The notes under the pieces: model-generated
Told to the model about the DNA's origin: nothing
Databases searched by the model: none
What the model saw: the letters and a program-made list of their open reading frames with translations, nothing else
Shown: piece after piece, positions 25,959 through 34,794 of the stretch
Position numbering within the stretch: position 1 is the first letter of the stretch
Layout: every line of letters starts with the position of its first letter
Source: Nostocales cyanobacterium HT-58-2
Lineage (GTDB): Bacteria > Cyanobacteriota > Cyanobacteriia > Cyanobacteriales > Nostocaceae
Assembly: GCA_002163975.1 (NCBI GenBank)
Contig: CP019636.1
Location: 620,001-684,000, forward strand
Length of the DNA stretch: 64,000 nucleotides
Direction: 5' to 3'
Translations under genes and position numbers: made by a program

Positions 25959-26091
25959 GAATAAAGTACAATACGGTTCAGTTAAGATAATTGATCTACT
26001 GTCAACCTTTGTAGAGACGTTGCATGCAACGTCTCTACACATTAGAAATTCCCATCATTCAGCCCTAACTGAACGGTATTGGAATAAAGTA
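25959..26091. mobile_element. MITE-like element with target-site duplication
   Basis: The element (25969-26081) is bounded by terminal inverted repeats aatacggttcagtta (25970-25984) and taactgaacggtatt (26066-26080), 14 of 15 matching. On each side sits a perfect 10-bp direct repeat, gaataaagta (25959-25968 and 26082-26091), as expected of a target duplication. In the centre is a 30-bp perfect palindrome (26010-26039) around gttgcatgcaac. It has no coding capacity, so it would need a transposase in trans. It is inserted 26 bp upstream of the DUF2127 start. Confidence 0.7.
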
Positions 26092-26117
26092 GACACTAAA
26101 TAATTTGAAGAGGTTAT

Positions 26118-26567
26118 GTGAAAAATAAGCGTCCACCTGGTTTATTAGCAATTATCATTTACAAGACCTTTGTTGCTTCACTCTTAGCTATTACTTCTGT
26201 TACCTTGCTATTAGCACTAAAAAATCACCAAAATTTAGCTGCATTTTCAGAATCTTATATTTTAGAAACAAAACTCAAAACTATTGAATGGCTAATAGAT
26301 AAAATTTTGAATATTAGTCCGAAAAAATTAGAGTTTAGCGGTATAGCTATTGGAGTTTATGCTATTGTAACGGCAATAGAAGTAGTTGGTTTATGGTATG
26401 ATAAGTCTTGGGCAACAGTGTTAGTGCTGGGACTAGTTGGCATTAGCATACCTCCAGAAATATTTGAGTTAATTAAAGGGATAACAATACTAAAATTCAT
26501 CGTATTTTTAGTGAATGTAGCTGTATTTTGGTATTTGCTACGTCATTTTCCTAATCATAAAAGGTAA
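26118..26567 (+). CDS. DUF2127 family membrane protein
   Basis: 149 aa with four predicted TM helices: ALLAIIIYKTFVASLLAITSV near the N-terminus, then GIAIGVYAIVTAIEVVGLWY, ATVLVLGLVGISIPPEIFELI and a last helix ending in a charged tail. The GL-IxxYK start and the EVVGLWxxxxWA block are typical of DUF2127. Family function is unknown. The start is a GTG at 26118; AAGAGG lies a few bases upstream. The MITE ends 26 bp before the gene and may have displaced its promoter. Confidence 0.8.
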   Translation: MKNKRPPGLLAIIIYKTFVASLLAITSVTLLLALKNHQNLAAFSESYILETKLKTIEWLIDKILNISPKKLEFSGIAIGVYAIVTAIEVVGLWYDKSWATVLVLGLVGISIPPEIFELIKGITILKFIVFLVNVAVFWYLLRHFPNHKR

Positions 26568-26648
26568 TGTTAATTAAATCTTGATATTCAAGAAGCTGGT
26601 AAACACATTTTATTGTATTAGTTTCGTCTGTCTAGGATACAAAAAACA

Positions 26649-27926
26649 CTAAGAGGAAATCGACGGTAAGCGCACGGTAAAACAACTACCAGCCTTTAAT
26701 TGACTTGTGACACTAATTAATCCACCGTGGTTTTGGGCAATAACTTGTGCGATCGCTAACCCCAAACCAGAACCACTCTTCCAATAAGAACGAGATTGAT
26801 CTGCTCGCCAAAAGCGATCAAAAACCTTATCGATATGCTCTGGTGCAATTCCCACACCTGTATCTTGCACATTTACATAAATCTGAGAACCAACACGACT
26901 AGTTTTAATTTCAACTACGCCTCCTGAAGGTGTATAGTAGAGTGCGTTTTCAATTAAATTAGTAAACAGTCGCGTCAATTGAACTGAATCACCCGTCAGG
27001 TAAAGATTCCCTGTTAACTGAAATATCAAGTTAATTTGCTTAACTTCAGCTTGAGGTTTATAAAGTACTATCAAGTTCTCCAAAATTGACTTTAAATTGA
27101 GAGTATCCCAATTCTGATTCGGAACTTTATCGGTACGTGCTAAAAATAGTAAGTCTTCTGTGAGGTGAGTCATCTGGTTAGTCGCGCTGGCGATCGCCTG
27201 AAATTTTTCTGCATCTTTTGGTCCTATTTCATCTGGATATTCTAGCGGCAACTCAGCATTAATTTTGATTGCCATCAATGGGCTGCGTAGTTCGTGGGAA
27301 GCATCAGCAGTAAACTGTTTGAGCCTTTGAAAACTCTCTTCAATTGGCTGCATCGCTTGATGAGTTAGTAAAATTCCCCCAATTCCACTAAGAACCAAAG
27401 TCATAATAATTCCACCGCCTAATCCCCAGTCCAGTTTTTGAAGAGTTTCATCAAATTCTTCTAAGGATTGACTCACCCTCACATACCCAACCAAGTGATT
27501 ATTATCGCTAGCTATTATTGGTACAGTCACTCCTTGGATACGAACTTTGTCTACGTGACGGAGACTGCCTTCTGGGGCGCTAGACTTCCCACCTTGAATT
27601 TGTACCATTTTACTTGGCAACAAGGGTAAAGTTAAGACAGTTTGTCCTTGTTGGGCAATCAAATGTCCTTGGGTATCAAACCACTGTAATGCTTGATGAG
27701 CAGCAATTAGGTTTTGTGGGCGAAAGTCACTTTCAATCGTAAGGCGATTTGCTTCAAACTCTGCATTTGCAGACGCACCTTGTCCTATGGCTATGAGTCT
27801 ATCTGTTGTTTGTTGAGTCAGACTGCGGGTGAAAACAACTCGGACGGCGATCGCAAATATTCCCAGCAACGATGCGAACACTACCAAGTAAGAAAACAAT
27901 AACTGATACCTAATTTTTTGAAACAC
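26649..27926 (-). CDS. Membrane sensor histidine kinase
   Basis: 425 aa. TM1 at about residues 10-32, a periplasmic sensor region of roughly 135 residues with no named domain, TM2 near 170-190, then the kinase core. H-box is FTADASHELRSPLMAI with His211; N-box LFTNLIENALYYTPSGG; G1 DTGVGIAPEHIDKVFDRFWR; G2 GSGLGLAIAQ. The sensory region is conserved enough in length for a Cache/PAS-like fold, but I cannot name it. Its partner regulator lies 90 bp upstream on the same strand, so they are one operon (regulator first). The stimulus is not readable from sequence. Confidence 0.9.
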   Translation of the reverse strand: MFQKIRYQLLFSYLVVFASLLGIFAIAVRVVFTRSLTQQTTDRLIAIGQGASANAEFEANRLTIESDFRPQNLIAAHQALQWFDTQGHLIAQQGQTVLTLPLLPSKMVQIQGGKSSAPEGSLRHVDKVRIQGVTVPIIASDNNHLVGYVRVSQSLEEFDETLQKLDWGLGGGIIMTLVLSGIGGILLTHQAMQPIEESFQRLKQFTADASHELRSPLMAIKINAELPLEYPDEIGPKDAEKFQAIASATNQMTHLTEDLLFLARTDKVPNQNWDTLNLKSILENLIVLYKPQAEVKQINLIFQLTGNLYLTGDSVQLTRLFTNLIENALYYTPSGGVVEIKTSRVGSQIYVNVQDTGVGIAPEHIDKVFDRFWRADQSRSYWKSGSGLGLAIAQVIAQNHGGLISVTSQLKAGSCFTVRLPSISS

Positions 27927-28016
27927 GTGCTTTTGACTGTCAAACTATTAATTAATAGCTAAAAAGTTTGCTAATCTGAATCGTAAAAAATCATCCATTC
28001 TTTCTATCATTTTATT

Positions 28017-28691
28017 TCAACTGTCACAAAACCGATAACCAATGCCATAAATATTTTCAATTAAATCTTCTGAACTTCCAGCTGCTCTGAGCTTATTCCG
28101 TAAATTGGTGATATGAGTTTTGACAGTTTTTTCTCCAGAAGATTGATCAATTTTCCACAGTTTGTCAAGGATTGCCGAACGACTTACAACTTGATTTGGG
28201 TTTCTCAAAAAATATTCTAATATCATATATTCTTTAGGAGTTAACGACAAAAGATTCCCTGCATAAGTAATCTGGTTAGTAGCTGGATCTAGTTGTAAAT
28301 TACCGCAGATTAAAATCGGTGGGCGAGTTTCTGGACTTCTTCGAGCCAAAGCTCTAATACGTGCTGCTAACTCTTTGAGGTCAAAGGGCTTGACTAAATA
28401 ATCATCAGCACCAGCATCAAGTCCAATAATTTTATCTGTCGTTGTATCTCGTGCTGTCAGCATTAAGATAAGAGCGTTGGATGAAGCAGCACGTAAACGC
28501 TGACATAGAGTGATTCCATCTAACTCGGGCAGCATTAAATCTAATAAAATTAGTTCATGTAATCCTGATTGAGCCCATTCCCACCCCTCATTTCCATCAC
28601 TTGTTATATCTACAATATGATGTTGGCTTCTTAAATACTCAGCTAATGGTTTGGCAATCCGATCGTCATCTTCAACTATTAAAATTCTCAT
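28017..28691 (-). CDS. OmpR-family response regulator
   Basis: 224 aa, receiver plus winged-helix output domain. Acidic pocket EDDD at residues 7-10, phospho-acceptor D51 in ELILLDLMLPELDG, Thr79 region and Lys101 in DDYLVKPFD. C-terminal wing with LTPKEYMILEYFLRNPNQVVSR and VKTHITNLRNKLR recognition helix. Cognate of the histidine kinase just downstream. OmpR-family proteins bind pairs of direct repeats about 11 bp apart, which is the spacing of the boxes at 25088-25131 and 25234-25277. Confidence 0.92.
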   Translation of the reverse strand: MRILIVEDDDRIAKPLAEYLRSQHHIVDITSDGNEGWEWAQSGLHELILLDLMLPELDGITLCQRLRAASSNALILMLTARDTTTDKIIGLDAGADDYLVKPFDLKELAARIRALARRSPETRPPILICGNLQLDPATNQITYAGNLLSLTPKEYMILEYFLRNPNQVVSRSAILDKLWKIDQSSGEKTVKTHITNLRNKLRAAGSSEDLIENIYGIGYRFCDS

Positions 28692-29402
28692 ATTGCTTTA
28701 GCAGTTTTAGATATTGTTACAATTCCTTTGGTAGGATAGCTATATAGTCATGTCACTCTCCCAATAAGTGAGAGTAAAAAACAAAATGAAAAACACTGTT
28801 ATGATTCGCACTTGCTATTATTCCTCTTTTGTCACTTTCGGAAGAGAATAATCTAGAATACTTACAGCGTAGGACTTTTACCAAAAATCCTGATTTCAGC
28901 CATTCTATTAGAAAATAAACGCTCAAATGCCCACTCTCTCTGAATTTAAAAATTTGGCTCTTATTTTTCTTTTCCCAGAGTGACAGAAGAGGGTTAGTGA
29001 TGAGCTAAAAAAAGCAGCTGGATATTGGTTTTTCTGTATTCATTTTTACTTTGTATAAAATGATAGATATGACTCACTTAATTTTAAATATATGTTACGA
29101 AAAGGAACAAGAGAAAGTTTACAAATCATTTATTTATAATAAAGATTTTGTAAAAAAATAGTTTATTTTCTTGAGTATAAATAATAATATGTAAAAATAT
29201 AAAAGCAGTTTTACTAATTTTTAAATAAAAGAATTAATTATGGTCACTCATAATCATATAATAATCCCTTCGGCAGAAAAGCAAGTATGCAGCACTAGTG
29301 ATCAAATTATATATTAATTCAACGGGTGACTATAACAAACCTAAAGAACTTGTCATTAGATAGGCATGAAATAGTCAAAGTCATTCACCGATTTATCAAT
29401 TT
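28692..29402. other. 711-bp AT-rich divergent intergenic region
   Basis: Separates the regulator gene (-) from the beta-propeller gene (+), so it must contain two promoters. Seen: a short hairpin actctc/gagagt at about 28757-28775 and a bulged inverted repeat attattcctctt/aagagaataat near 28817-28853. No match to the TTGACTATT-TTGAC element was found here. No open frame looks real. Confidence 0.5.
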
Positions 29403-31646
29403 ATGAAAAATAAATTAATTTCGCAAATGATTGGGTTCTACAACAAGCGTAGAAACAGTAGTCATTTTCGATGGGGAAAATTTTTGAAGTTTTGCCTTTA
29501 TCTGATTGCTGGAGTGATGGCTGCTATAACGATTGCGTTATACTTTGCGGCGAAAGTTACACCAGCCACATACTTTGCCGCGAAGGTTACACCCACCACA
29601 AACGCCTACACAACATCTTGGGTAGGTAACACTTTTGGTGGTGGTAGCAAATGGGTGCAGAACTATGTTGAGGCTATGTATGTTGGTCCTGATGGTACGG
29701 TCTACACCAATAGCGGTTGGGATGAAGGAGGAAGAGAAGCAGGAATATATAAAGATGGTAACGTTATTGGTCCTGACTTTGAGCTTCATGGCTGGAGCCG
29801 TGCAGGTGGCAAAGCCATAACAGCAAGTAGTAAGTACATTTACCTTGCAATGGTGCAAGGATCAATGGGCAAGACAAAAGAGGATTACCCACCAGAAGGA
29901 ACAACGTGGTTTTGTGTCAGACGCTATACATTATCTGGGAAATCTGCGGGTTTTGAGGGAGGGCGTGGCTATGACCGCAGTATGCTGGTTGTCAGCACCA
30001 AAAATCCAGTGACAGGATTAGCCATCAGAGGAAATAATTTATACGTTAGTACTGCTAAGGCAAACCTCATTAGTGTCTACAACGCTGACACCATGAGGAA
30101 AATACGTGATTTTTCTGTTTCCAACCCAGGGCAGATCACGGTTGATAAACAGGGAAATTTATGGGTCCTCCAAAGCAAAAATGGCAGCCGTCCTGCTCAG
30201 ATTGTGCATTATTCAGCAGAAGGCAAACCTTTGTCAGGAGTGATTGCAGATGTTGTTGAACCAACTGCGATCGCAATTGATAATCAAGGCAGACTTTTGG
30301 TCACAGAAAACGGACCTCGACAGCAAGTCCTGATTTATAACATTGCAGCCAAACCAGCACGAGTGGGAACTTTTGGCATTGAACGCGGTGTTTTTGCGGG
30401 TGTTCCTGGTGAAATTGGAGATTTGAAATTTTACGGTTTGACTGGGGTGGGTACAGATGCAGCAGGTAATATCTATGTGAATAGTAATGGTTTCAAGAAT
30501 TCAGGAACCGACTTAAGAAAGTTTTCTCCTTCAGGAAAGCTGCAGTGGCGATTACTGGGTTTGCATTTTGTAGATAATGCAGATACAGATCCTCAAAGTG
30601 ATGGAGTGGATGTCTACGCCAAGCAGGAACACTTTGTTATGGATTACAGTAAAAAACCTGGTCAGCAATGGTCTTACAAGGCTTACACTGTCAATCCCTT
30701 TAAATACCCCCAAGATCCACGCTTGCATACATCGCCAACTTCAGTTTTCTTTCGGCGTATCCAGGGAAAACCCTTCCTGTATATGACAGATATGTATCAA
30801 AGTTTTATGCAAGTTTATCGTTTCAATCCAACAACAGACGGTAAAATTGCCATACCATCTGCAATATTTCATGGCACCTTTATGAAGGATGGTAAGCCAG
30901 TTGGAGGTTGGCCACAAAATCACCCGATGGAAGATAAAGATTGGATCTGGCGGGATAACAATGGTAATGGTGCTTTTGATAAAGGTGAGTATGATGCCAG
31001 TAACAGAGATTATCCCTATATTGGGGGATGGTGGGTAGATAGCAAAGGCGACATATGGAAAAGTTTGCGAACTCAAGAGGGTATTCGGCATTTTCCTTTA
31101 CAAGGACTAGATAAAAAGGGGAACCCCATTTACTCCTATAGTTCAATGAAAAAGGATAAAACTCCTAGCCTGTTTACAGATGTGCGGCGGATTGAGTATT
31201 TCCCTGAATCAGACACTATGTATTTATCAGGCTTTACCAAAGAGCATGCTGCAGTTGACGATGATGCTGGGGCTGTCGGGTCTGAAATTGTCCGTTTTGA
31301 TAACTGGAGTCGAGGAAATCGCACTCCCCGTTGGCGAACTGTCATTCCTTATGACAAGACTGGAAAGCGTGAAGTTGTCACAGTAGCAATGAGTGTGGCG
31401 GGAGATTATGTATTTTCTGTAACGGTAAAAAATGCAGAAGTCTCAGTTTATGACGCAGCTACAGGAAAGCAAGTACAAAAGTTAAAGCCTGGTCCAGAGG
31501 TTGCTAACGAAAGTGGTTGGGTTGATATCCCCTATGGTATCCGTGCTTTTCGCCGCTCAAATGGAGAGCACTTGGTGTTTGTTGAAGAAGATTGGAAAGG
31601 AAAAGTGATTGTGTATCGGCTACCCGCTAGAGGAAAGCGTACATAG
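29403..31646 (+). CDS. Membrane-anchored NHL/SMP-30-type beta-propeller protein
   Basis: 747 aa. A positively charged N-terminus (residues 1-28) precedes one TM segment (FLKFCLYLIAGVMAAITIALYF), so the protein is anchored with its bulk outside the membrane. The rest is beta-rich with recurring propeller blades such as VEAMYVGPDGTVYTNSGW, PGQITVDKQGNLWVLQS, PTAIAIDNQGRLLVTENG and GVGTDAAGNIYVNSN. Near residue 46 the ten-residue unit YFAAKVTPAT is repeated (YFAAKVTPTT), a 30-nt tandem duplication. A late DKGEYDASN-type loop (NNGNGAFDKGEYD) looks like a Ca-binding loop. Enzyme activity is not evident; extracellular binding or a lactonase-like role are both possible. Confidence 0.75.
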   Translation: MKNKLISQMIGFYNKRRNSSHFRWGKFLKFCLYLIAGVMAAITIALYFAAKVTPATYFAAKVTPTTNAYTTSWVGNTFGGGSKWVQNYVEAMYVGPDGTVYTNSGWDEGGREAGIYKDGNVIGPDFELHGWSRAGGKAITASSKYIYLAMVQGSMGKTKEDYPPEGTTWFCVRRYTLSGKSAGFEGGRGYDRSMLVVSTKNPVTGLAIRGNNLYVSTAKANLISVYNADTMRKIRDFSVSNPGQITVDKQGNLWVLQSKNGSRPAQIVHYSAEGKPLSGVIADVVEPTAIAIDNQGRLLVTENGPRQQVLIYNIAAKPARVGTFGIERGVFAGVPGEIGDLKFYGLTGVGTDAAGNIYVNSNGFKNSGTDLRKFSPSGKLQWRLLGLHFVDNADTDPQSDGVDVYAKQEHFVMDYSKKPGQQWSYKAYTVNPFKYPQDPRLHTSPTSVFFRRIQGKPFLYMTDMYQSFMQVYRFNPTTDGKIAIPSAIFHGTFMKDGKPVGGWPQNHPMEDKDWIWRDNNGNGAFDKGEYDASNRDYPYIGGWWVDSKGDIWKSLRTQEGIRHFPLQGLDKKGNPIYSYSSMKKDKTPSLFTDVRRIEYFPESDTMYLSGFTKEHAAVDDDAGAVGSEIVRFDNWSRGNRTPRWRTVIPYDKTGKREVVTVAMSVAGDYVFSVTVKNAEVSVYDAATGKQVQKLKPGPEVANESGWVDIPYGIRAFRRSNGEHLVFVEEDWKGKVIVYRLPARGKRT
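29541..29600 (+). repeat. 30-nt tandem duplication inside the propeller gene
   Basis: Two adjacent units, each starting tactttgc and ending accaca or agccaca, encode YFAAKVTPAT and YFAAKVTPTT. The copies differ at a few bases, so it is not a fresh duplication. It lies at the junction of the membrane anchor and the extracellular part. Confidence 0.7.
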
Positions 31647-31694
31647 TTTTTAGACTTGTTTCCTATCTTAAGTCTCATCAAGAGTGAAGAAATT

Positions 31695-31871
31695 ATGGCA
31701 GGTAAAGCCTGCTATTTGTATTTTTTTATACTTTTGATTTATGCATTGTACCAATTTTATTTTCAGAGCCAACATATGCCAAGCTCTCTACTCATCCCTT
31801 TTGTTATGGCAGGTATCACAGGCAGTAGGGTTGGGTTGTCTGTGTATAAATTATTGATGAAATTGGTATGA
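31695..31871 (+). CDS. Tiny membrane protein (58 aa), uncertain
   Basis: Starts MAGKACYLYFFILLIYALYQF, with one strong TM helix and a second hydrophobic stretch (SLLIPFVMAGITGSRVGL) near the C-terminus. A longer frame from TTG at 31656 would add 13 residues. It follows the propeller gene by 48 bp and could be its last operon member. Not recognised. Only the hydrophobic pattern and position argue for it; it might be chance. Confidence 0.35.
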   Translation: MAGKACYLYFFILLIYALYQFYFQSQHMPSSLLIPFVMAGITGSRVGLSVYKLLMKLV

Positions 31872-32592
31872 AAATTACAAATTTTCTGTTTTGTATTTAA
31901 TTGAACAACAAAGAATAATGAAATTTAAAGTTATCGTAAAAATAGAACTTCGAGAGTTGTTATAAAATTACGGGCGATTTAGAATTAATTCGCCCAAATA
32001 ATTACTGTATATTTCTAAGGTATGTAAGCAACAGATTTTCATTAAGCAACATTTAGTTGAGAGGTATTTTTTCAAGAAATAGCCAAAAACTAAAAAATAA
32101 TTTGATTCACCCTGGCACTGAAAGATTAAGGTTTGGTTAATAGAAAAAAGATTATTTCAACTGGTTTCTACTTTGATATAGCCATATTTAACTAACTGCG
32201 ACTATAGCCTTGATTGCTGATTGATCATTCTTCAGATTCAGTGCAAAATTACATAGGAAACATATGTTTCACTCATGATTCACCTACAGTCTTTTTACAA
32301 GAGAGTGTAAGATTTGTAGTTGAAAAACGACTGTCACAAAATTTCCATCAGAAAATAATAGTCAATTGTTAAATTAATGACATTTTTAGTGAAAAATTCA
32401 TATTTTTTCAACAAAAACTGAACATATTCTGTACAAAAAAGAGCAACAATACTAGATGGTAATGTAAAAAAGATACCAAAAAGACCTGCTTATTGGTACT
32501 GACAGATCTATTCATTATCAGAGGTTGCGCTCAATATCTACTCAATAACAATGATCAACTGGCAACAAGTGTCGTCGGCGGAGAAAATTTGA
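31872..32592. other. 721-bp AT-rich intergenic region
   Basis: Upstream of the GT4 at 32593, whose promoter it should contain. A weak stem gggcga/tcgccc (31972-31995) may end the preceding transcript. GGAG sits 13 bp before the GT4 start. Otherwise no gene or strong structure is seen. Confidence 0.5.
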
Positions 32593-33690
32593 ATGCGTAT
32601 ACTTCATCTTTCTAATCACGTACAAGAAATTGGTAACGGTATTGTTAATGTGGCGGTAGACCTTGCTTGTATGCAAGCAAAAGATGGTCATGCTGTTGCT
32701 GTAGCCTCGTCTGGAGGAGAATATGAGACATTACTAGGCTCTTATGGCATCAAACACTTTTATCTAGATCAGTCAAGAACACCGTTAAATATTATCAAAG
32801 CAGTATGGCGATATCGGAAAATCCTACAGGAGTTTAAACCAGATATCGTTCATGTACATATGATGACGGGATCTGTGCTAGCAGCAACTCTCAGATTCGG
32901 CTACAAATATAGTTTAATTGCTACAGTACACAACGAATTCCAGCGTAGTGCTACATTAATGGGCTTGGGTGACCTAGTGATTGTCGTCAGTCAGGCGGTG
33001 GGAGACTCTATGGCACGACGTGGTATTCCCAAGGAAAAAATGCGCGTTGTATCCAACGGCACGTTAGGCAGTCCTCGCCAGCGCAGCATCAAAGAATACG
33101 AACCGCAACCCCTACACCATCCCGCCATTACAACGGTATCAGGGATGTATCGCCGTAAGGGCATCGGGGAATTGATAGATGCTTTTGCTGAAATTGCCAG
33201 CGATTTTCCCGAAGCTCATTTATACTTGGTTGGTAACGGACCTGATCGCGAGTCATTAGAAGAACAAGCGCGAAACACTCCTTGTGCTTCCCGCATTCAT
33301 TTTGAGGGTTTCCAGTCAGAGCCGAAGAGATATTTACTAGCGACTGATATCTTCGTACTTGTTTCTCACAAAGACTCCTCTCCACTGGTCATTCCAGAAG
33401 CACGAGAAGCTGGTTGTGCGATTATTGGCTCTAACGTAGATGGCATACCTGAAGCCTTGGACGGTGGGAAAGCAGGCATTCTCGTACCAGCAAAAGACAG
33501 CCATACCCTAGCCGCAAACTTAAGGGAGTTGTTGAGCGATCGCGATCGCCTGCAATGGTGGAGGACTCAAGCGTCTCAAAACCTAGAAAGACTGAGCGCT
33601 GCTCGCGTTCATCAAGAAACACTAGCTGTTTATAGAGAATTAACACACAATAGTAGCCCAGTCATGATGAGGATGGTGAAATCAAGCTAA
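32593..33690 (+). CDS. GT4 family glycosyltransferase (paralogue A)
   Basis: 365 aa, GT-B fold. N-terminal MRILHLSNHVQEIGNGIVNVAVDLACMQA, then HMMTGSVLAATLR and ATVHNEFQRSATLMGLGD. Donor domain with VVSNGTLGSPRQR, TVSGMYRRKGIGELIDAF, and an E-x7-E region written SSPLVIPEAREAGCAII. Very similar along its length to the gene at 36302-37408, four genes on, so the two arose by duplication. The unusual PEAREAG in place of the common EAMACG is shared by both. It probably acts in the same glycan pathway as the two genes between them. Confidence 0.88.
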   Translation: MRILHLSNHVQEIGNGIVNVAVDLACMQAKDGHAVAVASSGGEYETLLGSYGIKHFYLDQSRTPLNIIKAVWRYRKILQEFKPDIVHVHMMTGSVLAATLRFGYKYSLIATVHNEFQRSATLMGLGDLVIVVSQAVGDSMARRGIPKEKMRVVSNGTLGSPRQRSIKEYEPQPLHHPAITTVSGMYRRKGIGELIDAFAEIASDFPEAHLYLVGNGPDRESLEEQARNTPCASRIHFEGFQSEPKRYLLATDIFVLVSHKDSSPLVIPEAREAGCAIIGSNVDGIPEALDGGKAGILVPAKDSHTLAANLRELLSDRDRLQWWRTQASQNLERLSAARVHQETLAVYRELTHNSSPVMMRMVKSS

Positions 33691-33745
33691 CTCATAACTC
33701 ATAGGTTTAACTACTAAACAACAGAATTAATTTGTTCTTGATGAA

Positions 33746-33790
33746 TCGTAATTCGTAATTGAAGTCATAATTGTACATTACGAATTACGA
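33746..33790. repeat. 14-bp inverted repeat of attcgtaat type
   Basis: tcgtaattcgtaat (33746-33759) pairs exactly with attacgaattacga (33777-33790). Same family as the palindrome at 19754-19795. Confidence 0.75.
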
Positions 33791-33824
33791 ATGAAATCCA
33801 CACTATTTTTCTCAGATTAAACTT

Positions 33825-34760
33825 ATGCATTTTATTGTTACTGGCGGAGCTGGCTTTATTGGTTCTCATCTTACTGAGCAGTTGTTATCAGAAGCTCACT
33901 CTGTAACTGTGGTTGACAATTTAACGACAGGTAATTTACAGAACCTACCTGAACATCCTCGGTTAAAATTTCTGCAAAAAAACATATTAAACTGTCACCC
34001 AGAAGATTTTTCCAAACAGGTAGATGGCATTGCTCATTTAGCAGCAACTCCATCAGTTACTGAATCTTGGATAAAACCACTAGAGGCGCACAATAATAAT
34101 CTATCTGCAACTATAGCGGTCATTGAACTGTGTCATGCTTTAAATATTCCCAAGCTAGTCTGTGCTAGCTCGGCTGCTGTATATGGTAACAAAACACCTG
34201 TATCGATTTCAGAAGAGCAGCCTCCCGCTCCCATCTCTCCCTATGGTTTGCAAAAATTGGTAAGTGAGCAATACGCTACCCTTTTTGCTGAACAATTTAA
34301 CTTTTCATTTGTTGGCTTACGCTTATTTAATGTTTTTGGACCTCGACAAGTTCCAGGCTCTCAATATTCTGGAGTTATTTCTATATTTGTAGATGCAATG
34401 CTCAAAAGCTTACCCATCAAAATTTATGGTGATGGTAGTCAGACAAGAGATTTTATCTTTGTTAAAGATGTAGCAAATGCCTTTGCCAAAGCCTTAACGA
34501 CTCCACTAGCACCTGGTTTAGCATTAAGTTGTAACATCGGTACAGGTAAATCAACCTCAATTCTTCAGCTTGTCAATATTCTGAAAACTTATTTTCCTCA
34601 ATGGAAATTAGAACCTAGCTTTGCACCTCCTCGTCCTGGAGATATTCAACATTCCCAAGCGGATATATCAAAAGCATTATCAATTTTAAATTTTGTACCT
34701 CAGTGTTCGGTGGGAGATGGTTTAAAAACTTTAGTAGAATACTGCAAAGAACATAGGTAG
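33825..34760 (+). CDS. NAD-dependent sugar-nucleotide epimerase/dehydratase (extended SDR)
   Basis: 311 aa. Rossmann motif GGAGFIGSHL at residues 7-16, Ser115/116 in CASSAAVYG, and the catalytic Y140-x3-K144 in SPYGLQK. RLFNVFGPRQVPGSQYSGVI and GDGSQTRDFIFVKDVANAF are the substrate-site blocks of UDP-glucose 4-epimerase-like enzymes. It acts in the cytosol on an NDP-sugar, most likely a UDP-hexose C4 epimerase. It lies 134 bp after a GT4 and 34 bp before a GINT1-like gene. Confidence 0.85.
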   Translation: MHFIVTGGAGFIGSHLTEQLLSEAHSVTVVDNLTTGNLQNLPEHPRLKFLQKNILNCHPEDFSKQVDGIAHLAATPSVTESWIKPLEAHNNNLSATIAVIELCHALNIPKLVCASSAAVYGNKTPVSISEEQPPAPISPYGLQKLVSEQYATLFAEQFNFSFVGLRLFNVFGPRQVPGSQYSGVISIFVDAMLKSLPIKIYGDGSQTRDFIFVKDVANAFAKALTTPLAPGLALSCNIGTGKSTSILQLVNILKTYFPQWKLEPSFAPPRPGDIQHSQADISKALSILNFVPQCSVGDGLKTLVEYCKEHR

Positions 34761-34794
34761 TAGACTTTTTATAAATTGTTCATCAATTTTTCTA

